Part shown: positions 26,012 through 35,398 of the stretch, piece by piece
How the letters are laid out: each line of letters opens with the position of its first letter
Numbering within the stretch: position 1 is the first letter of the stretch
DNA from: Paenibacillus cremeus
GTDB lineage: Bacteria; Bacillota; Bacilli; Paenibacillales; NBRC-103111
Length of the DNA: 64,000 bases
Assembly (NCBI RefSeq): GCF_007786445.1
Contig: NZ_VNJI01000003.1
Location: forward strand, 62,001-126,000
Direction: 5' to 3'
Notes under the pieces: model-generated
What the model was told of the DNA's origin: nothing
Database searches by the model: none
What the model saw: only the letters and a program-made list of their open reading frames with translations
Made by a program: the position numbers and the translations under genes

Positions 26012-27409
26012 ATGAAGCGGCCTAATATTGTCTTAATTTATACAGACCAGCAGCGATGGGATGCTCTTGGAGTGAATGGGAATACAGAAATCATTACCCC
26101 CAATTTGGATCGATTAGCTAAGCAAGGCGTCAATTTCAACCGCTATTTTGTAAACAATCCCCTCTGTATGCCGAGCCGAGTCAGTATGCTGACCGGACAA
26201 TATCCGTCGACCCTCAAAATCACTCACATGGGAGTTCCTGTACCGGACTCTACTGTGACCGTAGCCCATATGCTCAAAAATTACGGCTATATTACCGCCA
26301 ATATCGGCAAGCTGCATTTTCTTCCTCATGCGAATCGCGACCATCGGACCGTTCATCCCTGCTATGGCTTTGATCATCTCGAAATATCGGATGAGCCCGG
26401 CAGCTATGAAGATGCTTACCGTGCTTGGGTGCGGAGGAAGGCGCCCGAGGAGCTGGACAAGATCAGCCTTGGCTTACCCCCAGCTGCGGCGGTATGGCAG
26501 AAAACAATGGGCGTTCAGGACGGAATTGTACATCCCGTACGCGAACCGCGCCATGCGCAAGCTTTTGCCTCCAGAGACGATCTGACGCATTCCGCGTTTG
26601 TCAGCGAGCAGACGATCGAGTTCATCGAGCAGCATCAGAACGAGACGTTTATGTGTATAGCAGGATTTTACTCTCCACATGCGCCTTGGATTGTCCCGCA
26701 GACCTATTTGGACTTGTACGATCAGGAAAAGCTCAGCCTGCCGCAATACCCCGAGGATATCAATAGTAAGCGTACAGGGGAGCGATTTTCCGATGAGGAG
26801 CTTCGTTCCGTGAAGCACGGCTACTATGCGATGATTACGGAGGTTGATCATTATGTCGGAAAAATCATGGAGAAGCTGGAATCACTCGGCATTGCCGATA
26901 ATACCTTAGTGGTATTTACTTCGGATCACGGCGAGTTTCTAGGCGAATACTTACGCTATGGCAAAGGCTACCCAGCACCGGATTGCGTCAGCCGAGTCCC
27001 GCTAATCATGTCCTGTCCTCAAGGCAGCAGCGCGCACGGTACGACGACTTCACAGCTGGTGGAAGGGGTAGATATTGTCCCTACCTTGCTGGAAGCGGCT
27101 GGTATTCCAATGCACCCACAGCTTCAAGGGCAATCGGTGTTCGGTGTGCTTAGCGGTCAGTCGGTGAAGGAGAAAGCGTGCGTCATAACGGAATTCCACC
27201 AATGGAAAAGCATTCGTACCGATCGTTTCCGTTACATCGCGGAGGTCAGCGGCAAGGAGAGTCTGTTTGATTTGGAGCGCAGTGCGCTGGAATACGAGAA
27301 CCTGGCCGAGGAGGCTGAGTATCAAGAGGTGATCGCCGAGATGCGCGGATTGCTGTTGAAGAAGCTTTTGCAGATCGAAGCGCCATTGCCGAGAGACTGG
27401 GCTTACTAG
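26012..27409 (+). CDS. Cys-type sulfatase, cytoplasmic (sulfatase 3)
   Basis: This 465-residue sulfatase begins MKRPNIVLIYTDQQRWDALG, a typical start of bacterial choline-sulfatase or iduronate-sulfatase-like proteins. Cys52 lies in C-M-P-S-R. FYSPHAPW and FTSDHGEFLGEY supply the other metal-site segments. The frame is open upstream to 25934, but ATG 26012 matches family starts, and GGAGGAG lies upstream (spacing somewhat long). No signal peptide is present. It is followed after 48 bases by a YesN/YesM pair, which probably belongs to the same transcription unit. Confidence 0.9.
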   Translation: MKRPNIVLIYTDQQRWDALGVNGNTEIITPNLDRLAKQGVNFNRYFVNNPLCMPSRVSMLTGQYPSTLKITHMGVPVPDSTVTVAHMLKNYGYITANIGKLHFLPHANRDHRTVHPCYGFDHLEISDEPGSYEDAYRAWVRRKAPEELDKISLGLPPAAAVWQKTMGVQDGIVHPVREPRHAQAFASRDDLTHSAFVSEQTIEFIEQHQNETFMCIAGFYSPHAPWIVPQTYLDLYDQEKLSLPQYPEDINSKRTGERFSDEELRSVKHGYYAMITEVDHYVGKIMEKLESLGIADNTLVVFTSDHGEFLGEYLRYGKGYPAPDCVSRVPLIMSCPQGSSAHGTTTSQLVEGVDIVPTLLEAAGIPMHPQLQGQSVFGVLSGQSVKEKACVITEFHQWKSIRTDRFRYIAEVSGKESLFDLERSALEYENLAEEAEYQEVIAEMRGLLLKKLLQIEAPLPRDWAY

Positions 27410-27457
27410 CTCCAAGTTAACTCCAAGCCTACGCTGCTTAGAATAGGGGGAATCCGG

Positions 27458-28477
27458 GTGTATCAAGTGCTAATAGCCGAAGATGAAGTATGGATCCGCA
27501 GTGCGCTTACCGAAATGATTGAGCGCTTGGACGCCCCCTTTACGGTGGTTGCCGGAGCTGCGAACGGTGAAGAAGCCTGGCGGCTGCTGAATGTATACTG
27601 GCCTAATATTGTAATCACGGACATCATGATGCCGGAGAAGGACGGCTTGTGGCTGGTCGAGCAAATTTACGACGGCCAGCTGCCGGTCGTCAGCTTAGTG
27701 CTAAGCGGCTATGACAATTTCCAATATGCCAGGCAGGCGATGCGGTATGGTGTAACGGAGTATATGCTGAAGCCGGTGGACGAAGAGGAGCTGCTGGGTG
27801 CTTTAAACCGGTCCCTGAAAAAGCTTGAGGGGCTCGCGGACGCCCATGGGCGCGTGGTGCTGCTCCAGCGGTTTCTGGATCGTCTCCCCGAGCTGGACCA
27901 GCAGACCTTGATGCGGGAACAAAGCGAGCTGCTGGAGCAGTTAAATGCTAAGACGGCTCACCCGGCGGTCGGGAGAAGTCTCATCCGGATGCTGTCCGTC
28001 AAGTGGAACGCGCTGCTGCAGGAGATGGATCCGCAGTTTGTACGAATTCCGTTCCCATGCGAATGCACGGACGAGAAGATCCATCAGCATACCAAAGAGC
28101 TTGCTGAGCATTGGATTCGAAGCTCCTCCCGGCATTTGGATTCAGCGGTCAAAGCATCGATCAAAAAAGCAAGCGATTATTTGCAAAAGCATTTCAAAGA
28201 CGAGGTCTCGCTTTCCGTCGTGGCTGGGCATGTCCATATGAGCGTCTCTTATTTCAGCATGATCTTTAAAAAAACGTCGGGCGTGTCCTTTGTTCAATAT
28301 ATCAATCAGCTGCGGTTGAATGAAGCGAAGTCGCTGCTGCTAAATCCAGAGCTGAAAATTTACGAGGTCGCGGAGCTGTCAGGCTTCGTGTCCTTGCCTT
28401 ATTTTAACCGGACCTTTAAACAGATGGAGGGATTATCGCCGGGGGATTATCGGAAACGGATGGGGATTTGGACATGA
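27458..28477 (+). CDS. Response regulator, YesN-like, short form
   Basis: This 339-residue regulator has a receiver domain at 1-120 with phospho-acceptor Asp55 (ITDIMMPEKDG) and Lys near 105 (YMLKPVD). The AraC module at about 235-335 reads VSLSVVAGHVHMSVSYFSMI, then IYEVAELSGFVSLPYFNRTF. The middle region is only about 110 residues, against about 260 in the regulator at 17749. The start is GTG with TAGGGGGA upstream. Its stop overlaps the start of the kinase gene (ATGA), so the two are translationally coupled. Confidence 0.9.
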   Translation: MYQVLIAEDEVWIRSALTEMIERLDAPFTVVAGAANGEEAWRLLNVYWPNIVITDIMMPEKDGLWLVEQIYDGQLPVVSLVLSGYDNFQYARQAMRYGVTEYMLKPVDEEELLGALNRSLKKLEGLADAHGRVVLLQRFLDRLPELDQQTLMREQSELLEQLNAKTAHPAVGRSLIRMLSVKWNALLQEMDPQFVRIPFPCECTDEKIHQHTKELAEHWIRSSSRHLDSAVKASIKKASDYLQKHFKDEVSLSVVAGHVHMSVSYFSMIFKKTSGVSFVQYINQLRLNEAKSLLLNPELKIYEVAELSGFVSLPYFNRTFKQMEGLSPGDYRKRMGIWT

Positions 28478-30327
28478 GATGGCTGCAGCAGGCGTCGATC
28501 AAACAAAAGACGGTGGTGGCGTTTCTGAGCGTCACTTTGCTTGCTGTGCTTCTCATTACGGCCTTTACACAATATTCGTATGGTAAAGAAGTGGAAAAAG
28601 ACTTTTTCCGCATTTCACACGAAGCGGCGTCCAGACTGAACTATCATATGGATTATTATTTTAGCCAGCTGGAGCAATCGACCGTTTCGCTCATCCAGAG
28701 CGATCAAGTTCAGGATTGGCTAGTTCACCCGGACAACCCCGATCTGGAGACGGAAAATGAGCTGAGCAAGGCGCTGCGCAAATATTTGGGAATGAACCAC
28801 CAGGAAATCGTAGATATGTTTCTTGTGGCCAGCAACGGCTATGTGATCGCAGGCAATGGAGCAACAAGAGGAAGCTCCGCTTATGTGAAAGAGCCATGGT
28901 ACGCGCTCGCCGATGACGGTTCCGCTGCCGTACTGCCTTCGCATCAAGCCTTTTATCCCCAGAGCGGGAGAGGGATCGTGCTTTCCTTGGTGATTCCCAT
29001 CTACAGCAAAGACAATCTAGCCTTGATCGGACGAGTCATCGTCGACATTACGCTGAAGGAAATCGCGCGTACGTTCGCCAATTCCGGGCTGGCCGACCAT
29101 GGCGCTTATTTCATAGTGGACGGGAGCCGGCTGGTGATCTATCATCCGAACTTGCAATGGATTGGTTTGCAACAGGACCAAACGGGACTGGCAGGCTTGG
29201 ATCTTACGGAGCTGGGGAGGACTAGCGTTCAGAATTGGCAGGGCAGCAAGCAGCTGATTGCCGTAGTGAAATCACAAAGCACCGGGTGGTATATCGTAGC
29301 ACAAGTTCCTTTTGATGAGATGGCGGGCGGTCTGCTGGCAGCTCGCCGATCTTCCATGATGGCCCTTACGGTCATTATTCTTGTCATTTTTCTTACGGTG
29401 CCTCTGCTGTCCAATCGGCTGGTCGAGCCCATCAAGCGGCTGAAGCGCAGCATGGAGCTGGTCGCTCAAGGACGATTGGAGGTTCGTGCGCCCATTCTCC
29501 CCGGATCGGATGAGTTTCAGCATTTGAACCGGAGCTTCAATCAGATGGTGGAGCGGCTGAACGAGCTGATGGACGACGTGGCCGAGCTCAAGCTGCGGGA
29601 AGCGCGGCATGTGCTGCTGCAGAAGGACGCTTTCATCCGGGCGCTGCAAAATCAGATCAATCCGCACCTATTGTATAATTCCCTCGATATTATCCGGAGT
29701 ATGGCTTACTTGGAGAAGAAGGACGCAGTTATTGTCATGGCTAAAAGCTTAGCGGAGGTCTACAGATATACTGCGAGAATGGATCGGAAGGAGGTCGCCC
29801 TGAGGGAGGAGCTGGAGGTGCTTAAGAAATATTTGAACATTGTGCATATCCGGTTTCCGAAGCACTTTCAGAGCACGATTACCGTCCATGAAAAATATCT
29901 CGAGCATGCCATCGTCAAGCTGACCCTGCAGCCGATTGTTGAGAATGCGGTTAAATACGCGGTGGAGCCCAAAGCCGGAAAAGCGGCGATTATCATAAGC
30001 GCCTATGAGGAAGGAACCGACCTGTGCATCGAAATTGCCGATAACGGACCCGGTATTCCTCCCGAGCGTTTGGATGAATTGCAGAAGAAGCTGGAGGCGC
30101 TAACCCTTCGAACCAGTGAAAATTACGCGGAGCAGGAGTCTCTAGGGATCGCCAATGTTCACGCGCGCCTTGTCCTGCAGTATGGAGTACCCTACGGCTT
30201 AAGTGTCGTTTCCTTCCCAGGCAGAGGGACGGTCATTACCATTCGCCTTCCTCAGCAAGAGATAAAATTTGGTCAACAAATCGATAATTTGGTTAAGGAA
30301 TCGGGTTGGAGCCGAATGCTATACTGA
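28474..30327 (+). CDS. Sensor histidine kinase, YesM-like
   Basis: This 617-residue kinase has a membrane segment near 14-35, an extracellular Cache-type sensor with the WYALADDG-like pattern, and a second membrane segment near 288-310. HAMP follows, then the His_kinase motif NPHLLYNSLDIIRSM and an ATPase domain with VENAVKYAV and DNGPGIPP. The ATG at 28474 overlaps the stop of the response regulator gene, the usual arrangement of coupled pairs. The two should sense a ligand of importer 3, whose binding protein is encoded 42 bases downstream. Confidence 0.92.
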   Translation: MRWLQQASIKQKTVVAFLSVTLLAVLLITAFTQYSYGKEVEKDFFRISHEAASRLNYHMDYYFSQLEQSTVSLIQSDQVQDWLVHPDNPDLETENELSKALRKYLGMNHQEIVDMFLVASNGYVIAGNGATRGSSAYVKEPWYALADDGSAAVLPSHQAFYPQSGRGIVLSLVIPIYSKDNLALIGRVIVDITLKEIARTFANSGLADHGAYFIVDGSRLVIYHPNLQWIGLQQDQTGLAGLDLTELGRTSVQNWQGSKQLIAVVKSQSTGWYIVAQVPFDEMAGGLLAARRSSMMALTVIILVIFLTVPLLSNRLVEPIKRLKRSMELVAQGRLEVRAPILPGSDEFQHLNRSFNQMVERLNELMDDVAELKLREARHVLLQKDAFIRALQNQINPHLLYNSLDIIRSMAYLEKKDAVIVMAKSLAEVYRYTARMDRKEVALREELEVLKKYLNIVHIRFPKHFQSTITVHEKYLEHAIVKLTLQPIVENAVKYAVEPKAGKAAIIISAYEEGTDLCIEIADNGPGIPPERLDELQKKLEALTLRTSENYAEQESLGIANVHARLVLQYGVPYGLSVVSFPGRGTVITIRLPQQEIKFGQQIDNLVKESGWSRMLY

Positions 30328-30328
30328 A

Positions 30329-30342
30329 AGAAAGCGTTATCA
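30329..30342 (+). promoter_or_regulatory. Candidate cre site before the importer 3 lipoprotein
   Basis: AGAAAGCGTTATCA matches 13 of 14 positions of TGWAANCGNTNWCA. It lies between the kinase stop and the lipoprotein start. If used, CcpA could block transcription at this point as a roadblock or control an internal promoter. Confidence 0.55.
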
Positions 30343-30368
30343 GATCATAGCCAATCGATGACAGGGGG

Positions 30369-31931
30369 ATGATGGGGTTGTCCAAATATGTACAAGGGAC
30401 GTTGGCAGCCATTCTAATGGCAGGCATGTTAGCGGGCTGTTCCAGCAGCAGTGACAAGCAGCCTGACAAGCAGCCGAGTGCATCAGGTACGGGGCCTGCA
30501 AGCGGGAATACTACGGCGGCGGCAGACGGCATGAAAGACAAGCTGAAAATAACGATGATGACCACTAGCTACGTCGGAGGAGGCTGGCCGGAGAAGCATC
30601 CGATCCTGGACAAAATCAACGAGAAGTTCAATGTCGATTTACAAATGCTGTGGGTGCCCTCGGATAACTATGTGGAAAAGCTGAATGCAATTGCCGCATC
30701 GAATGATTTCCCCGATGCCTTCACGGTCAATACGGATCAATTCAAGAAGTGGCGGGATAAAGGGATTTTTCTAGATGTGAAACCGTTGCTTGGCAGCTAT
30801 CCTAATTTAACGAAGTATATTTCGGAAGCCGACTATAAATTGCTTAATCCGAAGGATAAGTATTTAGGGGTACCTTACTATTCGATCGAAACCCGGGACG
30901 CGCTGGTCATTCGCAAGGATTGGCTGGATAAGCTCGGGCTGAAGGTGCCGACAACCTTGGATGAGCTCTATGAAACGGCCAAGGCATTCACCCAAAAGGA
31001 TCCGGACGGAAACGGCCAGAACGATACCGTTGGCTTGTCGCTTAACATTACTCCCTCTTTTGATATGCAGGATATTGACTATGCCTCCTATGCCTTCGGT
31101 TTGCCGAATCAATGGAAGAACGACGGCGGCAAGCTCGTCCCGTCGCTTGGCATGGCTAAGGAGTGGAAGGATTTTGTCGGATTTTTGAGAAAGGCTTATG
31201 CGGAAGGCGTGCTGGATAAAGATTTTGCCGTCAATAAAAACAGAGATCCTCTCAATAAATTTGAGGCAGGCAAGCTCGGGATTTCGTATATTAACCCCAA
31301 TGAATTTCACTCCAATACGATGGCCACACTGCTCAAGACGAATCCAAAAGCTGAGGTCATCCAGATCGAGCCCCCGAAAGGTCCGACCGGCATTCAGGGC
31401 TCAAAGACATTTACGAGCGGTTCAACCAAAATCGCCATTAACGCGAAAATCGACAAGAAAAAGCAGGAGCGCATTCTCAAGGTCCTGGATTATATGCTAT
31501 CCGATGAAGGCGATCTCCTAACGAAGAACGGAATCGAAGGTGTGCATTATAAAAAAGAGGGGGATAAATATACGAAGCTGGATGCCTTCGATAAAGACCG
31601 TCCTTCCTTGCTCTCCATGTGGCTTATCCGCAGAAACGATCCGCTGATTCAAGTGCGAAAGTGGGATGATCAGAAAAAGGTCGCAGAAATCAGCTCCTTC
31701 TACAAGCTCAATGATAAATTCCCGATCCGCAACCCTGGAGCCGGACTGGATTCCGAGACCGATGTGAAGCAAGGAACCAACCTTAAGCAGAAATTTATGG
31801 ATGGCATGGTCAAGATTGTGGCTGGCAAAGACCCGCTCGATAACGTGGATAAGGTCGTAGCCGACTGGAAATCCGGCGGGGGAGACAAGATTACGGCCGA
31901 AGTGAATGCGGAATTCGCTAAGTTGAAATAA
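30369..31931 (+). CDS. Solute-binding lipoprotein of importer 3
   Basis: This roughly 520-residue exported binding protein has the lipobox MLAGC (Cys24). The body follows the LplA/YtcQ pattern (LQMLWVPSDNYVEKLNAIAA, LVIRKDWLDKLGLKVPTTLD). A calcium-loop-like D-P-D-G-N-G-Q-x-D starts at Asp211. The first codons include ATG, ATG and TTG (30369, 30372, 30378) after an AGGGGG ribosome site; spacing favours the TTG at 30378, a difference of three residues. Placed among sulfatases, it probably binds a sulfated oligosaccharide. Confidence 0.9.
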   Translation: MMGLSKYVQGTLAAILMAGMLAGCSSSSDKQPDKQPSASGTGPASGNTTAAADGMKDKLKITMMTTSYVGGGWPEKHPILDKINEKFNVDLQMLWVPSDNYVEKLNAIAASNDFPDAFTVNTDQFKKWRDKGIFLDVKPLLGSYPNLTKYISEADYKLLNPKDKYLGVPYYSIETRDALVIRKDWLDKLGLKVPTTLDELYETAKAFTQKDPDGNGQNDTVGLSLNITPSFDMQDIDYASYAFGLPNQWKNDGGKLVPSLGMAKEWKDFVGFLRKAYAEGVLDKDFAVNKNRDPLNKFEAGKLGISYINPNEFHSNTMATLLKTNPKAEVIQIEPPKGPTGIQGSKTFTSGSTKIAINAKIDKKKQERILKVLDYMLSDEGDLLTKNGIEGVHYKKEGDKYTKLDAFDKDRPSLLSMWLIRRNDPLIQVRKWDDQKKVAEISSFYKLNDKFPIRNPGAGLDSETDVKQGTNLKQKFMDGMVKIVAGKDPLDNVDKVVADWKSGGGDKITAEVNAEFAKLK

Positions 31932-31936
31932 GCTGT

Positions 31937-31960
31937 GGGCCTCTCTGCAAAGAGGGGCCT
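31937..31960 (+). promoter_or_regulatory. Intra-operon hairpin with GCAA loop
   Basis: A nine- to ten-base-pair stem (31937-31946 with 31951-31960, including G-T pairs) is closed by GCAA, a GNRA tetraloop. No T-run follows, so it is not a normal terminator. Its position just after a binding-protein gene and before the permeases fits an RNA-stabilising or processing hairpin that keeps lipoprotein mRNA in excess. Confidence 0.6.
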
Positions 31961-32003
31961 GATTCATCCTTTCCCATTATTAGTTGAAAAGGAGACCCTG
32001 CGG

Positions 32004-32978
32004 ATGAAAGTGAATCGCAACCCTTCCGCTTCCGTTGCAGCAGGCCATACGGAACGGCTTCCCCAGCGGATCGCGAGCCAGAACAAAAAACTTTGGATGC
32101 GCGGTATTCCGCTCTACGCCATGATCCTGCCGGGCTTGCTGTTCTTCCTCGTGTTTAAATACGTACCCATGGCCGGCATCGTCGTTGCCTTTCAAGACTA
32201 TGATCCGTTTCTTGGTTTTGCCGACAGCCCCTGGGTGGGAGTGGATCATTTTGTCCGTCTGTTCACCGATCCGGATTTCTGGATGCTGCTTCGAAATACG
32301 TTGGTGTTGAGTGCTTTGAATTTGTTTCTGTTCTTTCCGGCACCGATCCTGCTGGCCGTCCTGCTCAATGAAGTACGCAGAGCCTGGTTTCGCAAGGTGG
32401 TTCAGACGCTGGTTTATATGCCGCATTTCTTATCCTGGGTTGTGGTGGTCGGCTTGACCGTGCTGTTATTTGCCACCCAAGACGGGGGAATTAATAATCT
32501 GCTGGCGACGTGGGGGTATAATCGGATCGAGCTGATGACGGATCCTTCGTACTTTCGCATGCTCTATACCGCGCAGAACATCTGGAAAGAAGCCGGGTGG
32601 AACGCGATTATTTTCCTTGCGGCGCTGGCCTCGATCGACCCTACGCTGTATGAGGCGGCCGTGGCGGATGGAGCGGGACGCTGGAGACAGATGTGGCATA
32701 TTACACTGCCGGCGCTGCGTTCGACGATTGTCGTTTTGTTCATTTTGCGGCTGGGGCATGTAATGGATATTGGCTTTGAGCATATTTTTCTGATGCAAAA
32801 TTCACTCAATCGGGAAGTGGGCGATGTGTTCGATACGTACGTGTACCGGACTGGGGTGCTTCAAGGGGAGTTCAGCTACACGACGGCTGTAGGATTATTT
32901 AAGTCGGTCATCGGTCTGGTGCTGATTGTTCTGTTCAATCGCGTATCCAAAAAAATCGGCGAAGAGGGAGTGTACTAA
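32004..32978 (+). CDS. ABC transporter permease, LplB-like (importer 3)
   Basis: This 324-residue permease has about six membrane segments, from YAMILPGLLFFLVFKYV onward, and the EAA loop YEAAVADGAGRWRQMWHITL near residue 220. ATG 32004 has AAGGAGA eight bases upstream. It is less similar to importers 1 and 2 than those are to each other. It forms an operon with the lipoprotein at 30369 and the permease at 32981. Confidence 0.92.
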   Translation: MKVNRNPSASVAAGHTERLPQRIASQNKKLWMRGIPLYAMILPGLLFFLVFKYVPMAGIVVAFQDYDPFLGFADSPWVGVDHFVRLFTDPDFWMLLRNTLVLSALNLFLFFPAPILLAVLLNEVRRAWFRKVVQTLVYMPHFLSWVVVVGLTVLLFATQDGGINNLLATWGYNRIELMTDPSYFRMLYTAQNIWKEAGWNAIIFLAALASIDPTLYEAAVADGAGRWRQMWHITLPALRSTIVVLFILRLGHVMDIGFEHIFLMQNSLNREVGDVFDTYVYRTGVLQGEFSYTTAVGLFKSVIGLVLIVLFNRVSKKIGEEGVY

Positions 32979-32980
32979 AG

Positions 32981-33859
32981 TTGATCAAGACCCGTCGCTT
33001 CGATTCCCGCGGGCACGCCCCCGGCTTTGGCTTCATGGTTCATTTGATGCTGTGCGTGATCCTGCTGATGGTGGCTCTGCCGTTCATTTATGTCGTATTC
33101 AGCTCCTTTGCAAGCAAGCAAGAAATATTGACCCGGGGCTTTTTTTTACTGCCTAAGGTATGGGTGATTGATGCTTATGGCTATTTACTAAGCAATGCGA
33201 ACTTTTTATCGGCCTTCCGCAACGCGGTCCATATTACGGTGGCGGGAACGTTCATTAACATGTCGATGACCTGCTTGATGGCTTACGGGCTTAGTAAAAC
33301 CTGGCTAAAAGGACGGCGTGTGCTCAACTTTCTGGTTCTGTTTACGATGATATTCGGGGGCGGGCTGATTCCGACCTATCTGGTCGTCAAAGGGCTGCAT
33401 TTGCTCAACAGCTACTGGGCGCTTTTCTTGACTGCGGCGATCGCTCCGTTCAATCTGATTGTGATGCGCAGTTTTTTTCAGAATATTCCGGGGGAGCTGG
33501 AGGAAGCGGCCCGCATCGATGGCTGCAGTGAGCTGGGGCTGTTTCTGCGGATTGTGCTTCCGCTCTCCATGCCTGCGGTAGCTACGTTCACTTTGTTTTA
33601 TGCAGTCCAAAACTGGAATACGTACTTTAATGCCATTCTTTATTTGAATGACTCCGCCAGATGGCCGCTGCAGGTGTTTCTACGCCAGATGCTGATTCAA
33701 GCCGTGATGAGCATGGAGCGCGAAGCGGGCGATTTCGAATTCGGCCCGGCCGTCAAGATGGCCGCGGTTGTCTTGACTGCACTGCCGCTGCTGGTCATCT
33801 ATCCATTCCTGCAAAAATATTTTAATCAAGGTATGCTGCTGGGCTCGGTCAAAGGATAG
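32981..33859 (+). CDS. ABC transporter permease, LplC-like (importer 3)
   Basis: This 292-residue partner permease has six hydrophobic segments, an EAA loop (ELEEAARIDGCSELGLF) and the family tail MLLGSVKG. The TTG start lies two bases after the stop of the first permease, with GAGGGAG upstream. The sulfatase 4 gene follows after 36 bases, tying this importer to sulfated substrates. Confidence 0.92.
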   Translation: MIKTRRFDSRGHAPGFGFMVHLMLCVILLMVALPFIYVVFSSFASKQEILTRGFFLLPKVWVIDAYGYLLSNANFLSAFRNAVHITVAGTFINMSMTCLMAYGLSKTWLKGRRVLNFLVLFTMIFGGGLIPTYLVVKGLHLLNSYWALFLTAAIAPFNLIVMRSFFQNIPGELEEAARIDGCSELGLFLRIVLPLSMPAVATFTLFYAVQNWNTYFNAILYLNDSARWPLQVFLRQMLIQAVMSMEREAGDFEFGPAVKMAAVVLTALPLLVIYPFLQKYFNQGMLLGSVKG

Positions 33860-33895
33860 ACGGCTGCCCATGGCGATTGAAACGGAGGATTACAG

Positions 33896-35380
33896 ATGGC
33901 GGGAACCAAAAATATCATTTTGCTCATGACCGATCAGCTCCGGCTGGATTACGTCAGCTTTCACGGAAAGGGCAAGCTGCATACGCCGAATATTGACCGA
34001 ATCGCCGAAGGGGTGGGCTTTACCCGCTGCGTCAGCGTCAACCCGATCTGCACGCCGGCTCGCTGCGCGCTTTTGACAGGCAAATACACGCATCAGATCG
34101 GCATGCTGTCGATGTCAGGCGATCTGAGCTTGCAGCATCCCACCTATGCGCAAGCCTTGCAGAAGGCGGGGTATTACACGGCGGGCATCGGCAAGTTTCA
34201 TTGGCTGCAGGGCTGGCCGTTTAGCACGAAGCGCGGGCAAGGGCATGATCTGGTGGGGTTAAAAGAAGAAATCCGCCGCTATGGCTTCGATACGGTATGG
34301 GAGGTCGCGGGGAAGCAGCTGGCTCAAAAAAACTACTGCGACTATTGCCATTACTTAGCGGACAAAGGCCTTCTGGAGCACTACCGCGACTTTGTTCAAG
34401 CCTACGGCAAAAACGAAAAAATGGCCGAAAAGCAGCAGTTTATTGGCAAGCCTTCACCGCTGCCGGAAGAGGATTATGTAGATATCGTCATCGGAGACCA
34501 CATTGTCAAGCAGATTGAGTCGCGTCCTGCGGACCGTCCGTTCTTTATTTTCGGCTCGTTCGTTTCGCCTCATCCGCCCTATGATCCGCCGCAGTCTTAT
34601 TTAGACCGCGTGGCTTATGAGGAGACGGATGATTTTATCCCAGACGGACCGCAAATGTTGAGTCATGAGGCTAAGCAGCGCCTGTACAGCTTGCGGCAAG
34701 CCTATAAAGCGATGATATTGCTCATCGATGATCAGATCGGAAGGATTCTAGCCAAGCTGGAGGAGGAGCAGCTTCTGGACGATACCGTGATCTTGTTCAC
34801 CTCGGATCATGGGGAAATGATGGGGGATCATATGCGAGTAGCCAAGCAGCTGCCGTATTGGCAATCCGCCACCGTCCCTACGGCCATCCGTCATCCGGAC
34901 TACTTGCAAGGCCAAGTGACGGATACACCAGTGGAGCTCATCGATCTGACCGCAACCATCTTAGATATCGCGGGGCTGGATCCGAAGCAGGCGCTTAGCA
35001 AAGCTTGGCCAGCCTATCACAGCGTTGTTCCAGCGCGGTCGCTGCTGCCGATTATGACCGGAGAGCAAGAGCGGATTCGCCCTTATGCTTTTTCGGAATC
35101 GGACGGTCCCGGCGGGCGCTGGCAAATGGTTCAGAACGAAGCCTGCAAATACGTTCGCTATTTGAACTATGAGTGGAGTGAAGGGGGAGAAGGCAGCGGT
35201 CCGGTGGAGCTGTTCTTCGATCTGGTAACCGATCCCCAGGAGGAAACCAATCGAATCGGGGATCCAGACTATGCGGCGGAGATCGCCCGCTGCCGTTCGT
35301 ACCGCGAATATATTCTGGATACGACGCCTCCGGCACAGCAGCGCTGGGCGCCGGTGTTGGATCCTACGCAGACGTTGTAA
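33896..35380 (+). CDS. Cys-type sulfatase, cytoplasmic (sulfatase 4)
   Basis: This 494-residue sulfatase has Cys52 in C-T-P-A-R, the classical core of type I sulfatases. MTDQLRLDYVSFHGKGKLHT opens the metal-binding region, SFVSPHPPYDPP lies mid-chain, and FTSDHGEMMGDHMRVAKQLP matches the conserved DHG segment. No signal peptide is present. CGGAGGA precedes the ATG. It is co-transcribed with importer 3 and with the oxidoreductase gene 18 bases downstream, so desulfation and oxidation may be successive steps on the imported sugar. Confidence 0.92.
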   Translation: MAGTKNIILLMTDQLRLDYVSFHGKGKLHTPNIDRIAEGVGFTRCVSVNPICTPARCALLTGKYTHQIGMLSMSGDLSLQHPTYAQALQKAGYYTAGIGKFHWLQGWPFSTKRGQGHDLVGLKEEIRRYGFDTVWEVAGKQLAQKNYCDYCHYLADKGLLEHYRDFVQAYGKNEKMAEKQQFIGKPSPLPEEDYVDIVIGDHIVKQIESRPADRPFFIFGSFVSPHPPYDPPQSYLDRVAYEETDDFIPDGPQMLSHEAKQRLYSLRQAYKAMILLIDDQIGRILAKLEEEQLLDDTVILFTSDHGEMMGDHMRVAKQLPYWQSATVPTAIRHPDYLQGQVTDTPVELIDLTATILDIAGLDPKQALSKAWPAYHSVVPARSLLPIMTGEQERIRPYAFSESDGPGGRWQMVQNEACKYVRYLNYEWSEGGEGSGPVELFFDLVTDPQEETNRIGDPDYAAEIARCRSYREYILDTTPPAQQRWAPVLDPTQTL

Positions 35381-35398
35381 TAAGAAAGGGAGATCAAC

